Position numbers and translations under genes: made by a program
Assembly (NCBI GenBank): GCA_007570785.1
Contig: ML662445.1
Location: forward strand, 1,414,614-1,478,613
DNA from: Antilocapra americana
Taxonomy: Eukaryota > Chordata > Mammalia > Artiodactyla > Antilocapridae
DNA length: 64,000 bases
Reading direction: 5' to 3'
The notes under the pieces: model-generated
The model's database searches: none
What the model was told of the DNA's origin: nothing
The model's input: the letters and a program-made list of their open reading frames with translations, nothing else
In this document: positions 57,311-64,000 of the stretch, piece after piece
How positions within the stretch are numbered: position 1 is the first letter of the stretch
Layout of the letters: every line of letters starts with the position of its first letter

Positions 57311-57325
57311 CACTAGACAATTTAA
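57311..57325. repeat. Target-site duplication, right copy, of a SINE
   Basis: Exact match to 57086-57100. Confidence 0.9.
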
Positions 57326-59820
57326 AATTAATTTTGAAAAGGTTGACCTTGGAAACAAGTATCAGGTTGCTTTGTATTGACTGTTGCCCCTATAACAGTA
57401 TCTTTTCTAGAAACTCACGCCTCTGCCCTCATGCTTTTTCTTCTTTGTCCCAAATTTTCCATCTGAAAGAGGAAACTGGGCCCATTTCTGCCCAGTTTCT
57501 GCCCGTTTCTGTGGTGGTAAGCTCCCGTCCATCAGCAGCAGCAGCACCAACTGCCCACACTCACTGCCAGGATATTCCTGAAGCTTCCTCCAGCTAAGGG
57601 GTGCAAGGGGTGCCCAGTGGCATAAACAAAGAGGGTTCTTTCCTGCTCTCATCATGTAGAAGAGATTTCCAATTCTAGCAAAAATCCAGGAATTTCTAGG
57701 ACTTTGTTTCTTGAGCCTCAATTTGCAGACCAGAGAATTAGACCATGTCATAGGTTTTGTAAGGAGCAGATGGACGTGTCTCTGTCAGACACTCCAGCTC
57801 TGTGTCAACTACCATTAAGAATTTAAGAAATCAGAATTGTGAACTGATGTGTTGATTCACCCGAATCATGAGCAGATGTTTTGGTGAAACAAAACACAGG
57901 AGTTGCACAGTCGAGGCCACTGTACCAGGGAAGGCTGTCGTTGTATAAAGAGGGTCCTGGCTCTGCCTCAGTTTAAATAAAAACAAAATTAAAGCACAGG
58001 CACACTCTTTAAGAAACGAGGGGATGCATAAGAGAATAAATCTATAGATTTTTAAAGGAAGTAGAAACTGTTTTTGTTTTGCTGTTAAAATACAAATACA
58101 ATATTTGAAGCAATTGTACTTATTTTAAGTCTCAGAATGAGCTCATTTACAAAATAATCTACTCTGCTATGAGAAAACATATTATTTTTAGATCCAAGAC
58201 AACTCAGAGAAATCATAATGCATTTCTAACAAAGACATATCTTAACAGATAATATAACTTTAAATTTGCAGCTGTACATTCTAGCCAATTAAATTTCAAT
58301 ACATTTGATACAATTTCTTGCATTACGAAGCTCACTGATTTGTGCTAACATTTCTGTAATAATATTGATACACTTAAAATTCTTCTCTTTCAGTAGATGT
58401 ATGTTTGCCCAGACATTTATAGGCAAATTGATGTTGTCAGGCCCACTAGGTTCCCACATTTGTATCAGTGGCCCTCTAACAGCTGTATTAGAAACGTTCG
58501 TTCATGCTATTCTAGTTAGGCCGTTTTCTTTCTCTTCTTAAGGGTGATTTATCCATGGTCTTATTAGAATAGAGCATGAAATGTTCAGTACCTATAAAAA
58601 TTGAGGTCTGATGGCAAAGGAGTGATTCTCTCAGAAGCAGGGTGCCTACTATAGGATCTTTTTTCTTTTTCTTTTTTCTCCTTTTCTGAGGAATTCTTCT
58701 CATATCCTGCCTCTTCCAAACATGCACTTGAGATTCTGAATGCCAGAGGGAAGAATACTCATCAATAATAATATAGAAATGAAAAATAAGAAGCCTGATG
58801 GACAAATACATATGTTGACTGGCTGGTGGGTTGGTCAATATGATTTCTGAGAATAAACAGTATTTCTTTAGAATGCGCTATCAATACAGGCATGGATTTA
58901 ATCGAGTGTTCTTTGGATTAGAAGATGCTGCTTGTCAACTTATTGATTTTCAATGTGTTTATAAGATGTTTCCCATTTTATCTTAACATTAAAATACGAA
59001 GTTTCAAATGCTTGCTGAAGTTTATTTGGGAGAAATATATTTTTCAAGCCTCATGCACAAATAAAAAAGGTGCAAGAATTTTCTTTCAGCCTTCACATCA
59101 GGAGCCGCTTATAATGGCTGCCTTCATGTAAGCTTATTTTTAAGCAACATTTTAAGAACTTTTAAGGAAAGTTTGGTCTTGGATGAATTACCCTGCCTGG
59201 AGAAGCCATGCTGTAAGCACGAAAGTTATCTGTGAAAGACTGACAAACTCAGCTTTGGAGCTTTAGAAATAATCTCTCTTCTCAAAAGGACTTCAGTTCA
59301 CATCAAGCCCCTTTTCCATTGTTTTCAGATTCCTTTCAAGGTTAGATCAGAAAATTAGTAATTATAGCTAAAACTAATAACAGGAGAGTGTCAGACTCTG
59401 TAGAAGAGACTCTCCGAAGTGGATAATTTCAGAGCTCCTTTGTAGTAAAGATTAAACCAACAGTGATTTCCCCCCCTGGTGTTTATCTGCTAAAAATAAT
59501 GTCTTGAGAACAAGTGAAAGAGTCATAATGTAAATATAATGAACCTAACTGTCATCAGGGAGTGTCAGTAGAAATCTGACCATTTTGACTGCTCCTTTAG
59601 ATCATGTTCTTGCTTTTTCTTTCAACCTTGACATTTTACCCCATATTTTTTTCCAAATAGACGTTCATTTCTTGTTGTTTACCAAGACTAGCATCTTTAT
59701 AGGTTCAGACTACTCATATTAAGATTTTGGTGCATGTTCAATAGAGAATTTATGTGACCAAATAGCTGGGGAAAGCAAATGTACCTGACTTTATGTAATT
59801 CTGGGCTTACTTACGTATTT
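57326..59820. other. No gene recognised; AT-rich, repeat-poor
   Basis: 58060-58520 and 58860-59160 are long repeat-free AT-rich stretches that could hold conserved noncoding DNA. A polypyrimidine tract lies at 58658-58686. No frame is convincing. Confidence 0.4.
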
Positions 59821-60310
59821 AGTTAATTCTGGGCTTAGGCTGAGCTGCCGGATGACGTCTGGCCGGGATTTCTCGCCCGTCGCGTTGGCCAGCTTCGACG
59901 TTCAGTCTGGGGGGTGCAGGTGTGCCTGCTGCGTCTAGTGTATCAGGCTGGTTGCAACGGCCACCCCGACCCCCAGGAGGACCAGCAGATGCCCCAGGAG
60001 GAGGGGTCGGTCTCGGTGTCCTCCCAGCTGTCTTCACACCGAGGGCACGCTGCACCCTCGCCCTGGCCTCTGGAGGCCCCTCCCCCGTGTCAGGGCTCTC
60101 TGCTGGGGGCACAGGGGATGGTGTGCCTGCCCTCGACGCTCACCAGCCAGATGCCAGCTGCTCCAGCACCTGGAGTGAAGGTCCCACGGCCACTACCCAG
60201 GGATGCAGGGAACGTAGTCACAGCCTCCGTGGGACCCCTGCAGGCCCTTCCCTTGAGGCTCTGGCCCTGGGGCTGGGGGAGGGACCGGGTGGGCTGGTGA
60301 GGCCACGCAG
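59821..60310. other. GC-rich stretch, no supported exon
   Basis: Frames of 97-157 codons overlap on both strands (59819-60112 minus, 59914-60300 and 59922-60395 plus). CpGs are present (CCGTCGCGTTGGCC near 59877) but not at island density throughout. Nothing resembles a known protein. Confidence 0.4.
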
Positions 60311-62831
60311 AGGGTGTCCCACCCTGTGGACGTGTGTCCTGACATGCACGTCACCTTGCTCAGCCATCTACGTCCCAGGGCTGAGGATCACATAAGGACC
60401 CTGGGACCTCGTTTCCAATTTACGTGGAGAATCTTCCCAGTGACTGGGAGACTGGATAGTGACGGTATCTCCAGACTGGAGTGTTGTGATCTCTAGAGGG
60501 GCTTTGCCCGTGAGATGCATGGCTCATGTCCCCAGTTCTAAAGCTGGGCTTGACCTCAGAGATGACTAATCCTGACCATGATTAATCTAGTTGCTTTTCT
60601 AATGAGAAACATTGAGGGCCCCATGGACCATGCATCCTGCTCTGCCGTCAGTCTCAGGGTAGAGCTTGTAACGCGTGTTCCCTGATTTCCGGCAGGCCCC
60701 GTCACCGGTTTCAGCTGGGCTCCCTTGCTGAAACGTGGCACTGTGGGAGCCTCAGGGATCTGGTCCTCTTTCCGGGCTCTTGGTCTTCCCATCTCAGAGA
60801 GTGATCTTTTGTTCTTCCTTGTAGTTTGGGAAAACCACCCACTGATCATAACTGGGCTGTTTCTTGGGACCATTCTGCCACCATGTATAGGTGTCAGACA
60901 GTCTTGTGTGAACTTGTGGGTCCTGGGCAAGGCCTGGCTGGAATGTGCACACACAACCCATGAAATAATTCCCAAAGCCCCGGCCACCATCACCAGTAGA
61001 AAGGACTTGGCATAAGCCCGGGGAGGCTCTGACTCACACCAGAGCCAGGCTGCCCATGACGTCTGGCCGGGGGCAGCCCTTCTCTCTTGAGGACCCATTC
61101 GTTTCTTATTTTCACCCCGTCTGAACTGGGAAACTTTGGAAAGTATCATACCCATCAGTTCCGTCCACAGGTGTCCTCGTGACACTCATGAATTTAGGGT
61201 CTGTTATCATATTCCTGGTTTTCCATACCAATCACTGATGTTGCCTCAGTACCCTGGATGCCCAAACTCCTGACACCCTGAGGTTTAGCTGCGTAGAGAC
61301 TGATCATTTTTCATAACCCTTGTTTCCTTGTCAGCACATCACAGCCAGTAAACAGCTGCCAGCTCCATGCACACGTGTAAATCTTTTCTCAGCTTCACCT
61401 CGCTGCAATTTAATGCCACTTTGCTTGGCCACTGTGCTCAGAAGCTTAAAATACCTCATGTTGCAAGGAACTAGTGCTTACTATGATTATGGAGGAGTTT
61501 GTGTGAGATTTCCCCCAGCACGGGCTGACAACCCGGCTGGCACATTGTCATTTGTCATCGTACACCAGATCTGTCAGCGAGAGAAACAATTTCAATAAAA
61601 AAATTCTGCATGAAATTACTTCGCTGGAGAACAAACTGGTTCTGCCTTCCATGCATACTGCTCTGTGTCTCTGTGTCATTTTGTGTGTTTTTTTCTTCTT
61701 CTTCTTCTTTTTTCTTTTTTAATTTTGGCCGTGAAAGGTACTTAATGTACCAAAAACAATTTGTACAGACATTATTTTACCAATTGAAAGCGTGTACGCC
61801 TTGCTGAGGTCCCCTTATCTAACTGTTGCTAATACATTTTCACGCTGTGCTCTTACGGCTTCATTTTACAGTTGAGGAGATCACCCACTCCATGCTGTGT
61901 TGGAAATGGGACCCTCGTCACTCGGGTCCACAGAGTGCAGTTAGCATGTGAACAACAAGCAGTGGAAAGTTGGAGCATTAAAGTGTCTTCGTTCCCTCGT
62001 ATTTCTTGCTGCAGACGTGGCTTATTTGATCTCTGGTGTCTCGAGAATCAAGGCGCAGCCCCTGTGAGAATCAGGGATGCTGTGTGTGGGGAAGGTCAGG
62101 ATGTCCCAGAGCCCGGCAGTGTGCACATGGCCAGCCTCACACAGGTACCCTGGCTGAGCTCGCCATCCGATCAGCCCTGCAGAGAGGCAGAGACCATTTC
62201 TGCAGTTCACCGAAAAGCCTTGATTGTTCTTGGCTTGGTTTGGTTTCTCGTGTGAGCCTAGTAACAAGGGAAGACTGGGAGGTCCACAGTTGGTAGAACC
62301 AGCCAGGGCAATAATTGCTATGAAATGATGTCCTGGACGGCTGAGCGAGGAGACCAGCCCCCACGCCCTTGTTTTCCACTCCGTCAGGTTTTCACCCGGC
62401 TATGGATTTGTTGTCATCAGCTCCTGATGCTGCTGCTGACACCCCTGTCAGAAAATGAATTTCTCACTCCCCACTTGGTTGACTCCATTCCTGGGGTATA
62501 ATTCTGTCAGAGAGTGATGCTCATGAGCCTGCTCACTTATTCATGTGTGGTTCCCAGCCCTTCTGAGAGCACCCTGTTGGGTCATCTGCTCATGGTCCCC
62601 ACGTGGAGTCAGAGAGAAGGGAAGAGTTCCCCGTGCTTCTAATCCAATTAGAATCACAAACAGCCACAACAACAGTCAGGATCTGTGCAGAATATTTATA
62701 TAAAAGAACAATCGAGGCTTGACTGAAAAATGGCTTTGGATACCAATCTTAAGTCTTGTGCACCTAGTGGCTTTTAAGTCATGAAATACATTCACTCCCA
62801 CCTGTAATATCTGATTAACCACTTGTGCCAG
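60311..62831. other. No gene recognised
   Basis: The 209-codon minus frame (60556-61185) is the longest here. It lacks a domain, low-complexity bias or splice context and is treated as chance. 61400-61640 is repeat-free and conserved-looking (TGACAACCCGGCTGGCACAT). A TTC-rich polypyrimidine tract lies at 61687-61723. Confidence 0.4.
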
Positions 62832-62851
62832 AAAAAAAAAAAAAAAAAAAA
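62832..62851. repeat. Poly(A) tract
   Basis: 20 consecutive A. No retroelement body was recognised upstream, so its origin is unknown. Confidence 0.9.
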
Positions 62852-64000
62852 CAACTCATGGTGGCCAAGGACAAGTGAGGACAAGGTAAAAAGACTTCCA
62901 TAGTGAAGACTTGAAAATGCATGTCTTGATGTATGGCTCACAAGTGTTTTCTTTCCTGGATTTGTACAACCAGAACAAAAGCCTTAGTCTATAATTGCTA
63001 TATGGGATGGAGATATGAAAGGAAAGTTGTTATCAAACAACTTTGTTTGCACCGCAGTGTTTGATGCATATAGTTATAAGGACTAACAATGCAACTATTA
63101 ACAAGTCAAAGTAGCCCTGGGTGAGCAAACTTTATACTGAGCCTGGTTTAACACTGAGACACACGCGAGGACAGTGGTGGAAGCTCCCCAGAGATGCATA
63201 AGATAGGAGATGTCCTGTGCTGGTTTCAGAGCTGTATAACTCCTCAAGGGATGCCTGCAAGAGGACTACTGTCTCAAGGTGCTGTCAGGGCTGGAGGATG
63301 AGAAGCATCTGGGACAGAGTCTCTACAACAAGGGGATGCTGGCTACCAACACCCAGAGCCCAGGGTGAGGCTTCCTGAATGTTAACACAGCCCCCAACTA
63401 CTTGCAGATGTTGTTAAGATGAGGGTTCTAACTTAGCAGTTCTGGGGTCCAGCAGGAGATATGCTCCACAATCTTCCAGGTCAGGCTGATGCTTCTTCTT
63501 CATGAGCCCCAGTTAAAGAAGCAAGATTTCAGGTATTGGCATTGCAAAAATATGCATCTCGTTTCCAGTTGGTCTGGCTGACCACTGATTAGATATCTTA
63601 GATGTACACTTTACCCAGTGGTCAGTAATTTAAAAATGAGACAAGATCAGAACAAGGTAACTCTGGAGCTTGTTGATAATGCCCTCTTCTCTTTCTTGCC
63701 TGCTTGCTTTCCGGAGCCCACTTGCAATAGTTAGGTATCTCATTAACTGTCATCTGAAGAAGTTCCTCAGGATGCTAATTATATTCTTCTTGAATTTTTA
63801 GTTATTCTATAGTACAACAAATGTCTGCTGAACAGAGACTCAGTACCAGCCTCTTGCAAGATTCTAAGGACTGAATGATGTTTAAATAGACAAGTCCTTA
63901 TATTGTGGACAAATGGCACAAAAGTTTAAAAGGATTTTAAATTGCAAGAAGCTCCATGAACCAGAGCATGCATGGATAGTGAAGAACTCCAGTACCCATG
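62852..64000. other. No gene recognised
   Basis: Unique sequence to the window end. No frame above 60 codons of interest. Confidence 0.45.

Noticed and set aside
59852..61071. Exact 16-bp direct repeat ATGACGTCTGGCCGGG at 59852-59867 and 61056-61071
   Set aside because: About half such a 16-mer pair is expected by chance in 64 kb of random sequence, and the flanks do not match.
60556..61185. 209-codon minus-strand frame
   Set aside because: Mixed composition without domain, signal peptide or splice sites, and a plus-strand frame overlaps it.
62832..62851. Poly(A) run as the tail of a retrocopy
   Set aside because: No recognisable element, gene copy or target-site duplication could be found beside it.

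Overview
The window is nuclear DNA of a ruminant, almost certainly a bovid (cattle, sheep, goat or a relative). The basis is the repeat content: tRNA-derived Bov-tA/Bov-A2 SINEs, BovB (RTE-type) LINE fragments and ruminant-type L1 copies, several bounded by target-site duplications readable in the sequence. Nothing is bacterial or viral, and there are no operons, CRISPR arrays or rRNA/tRNA genes. The species was not determined.

No multi-exon protein-coding gene could be supported. The only long, credible coding frame is an intact 422-codon retrocopy of HNRNPH1 (minus strand, 8013-9281). It sits in a complete processed-mRNA insertion with 5' UTR, 3' UTR, AATAAA signal, poly(A) tract and a 12-bp target-site duplication (7230-9361). 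Nearly all other open frames are shadows of repeats or chance frames in GC-rich or tandem-repeat DNA.

Layout. 1-120: end of a minisatellite. 3.7-5.0 kb: an L1 whose 5' part is inverted (twin priming). 5.8-9.7 kb: BovB tails, a head-to-head SINE pair, an L1 3' UTR and the HNRNPH1 retrocopy. 10.3-12.5 kb: a ~300-bp inverted duplication around a 1.6-kb spacer. 14.3-14.9 kb: an L1 3' UTR broken by a Bov-A2 SINE. 17.5-18.8 kb: a GA-rich minisatellite, then two CpG-dense blocks enclosing an AT-rich, repeat-free segment that looks like a regulatory element. 19-29 kb: mostly unique sequence with candidate conserved noncoding islands. 29.3-38.2 kb: SINE-rich, with an 84-bp L1 insertion and an old L1 remnant. 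38-42 kb: mostly unique. 42.3-43.8 kb: a defective BovB LINE. 44.9-48.0 kb: three SINEs. 49.8-50.7 kb: an L1 3' end. 51.8-52.2 kb: SINE and BovB tails. 52.5-55.7 kb: a 3.2-kb minisatellite of 15-18-bp units with higher-order structure. 55.7-64 kb: mostly unique sequence with one SINE and an L1 remnant.

Overall it reads as an intergenic or intronic gene-poor interval. Repeat-free AT-rich islands and the CpG-flanked element at 18 kb suggest long-range regulatory DNA, but that is inference from composition; alignment to other mammals would be needed to show conservation.
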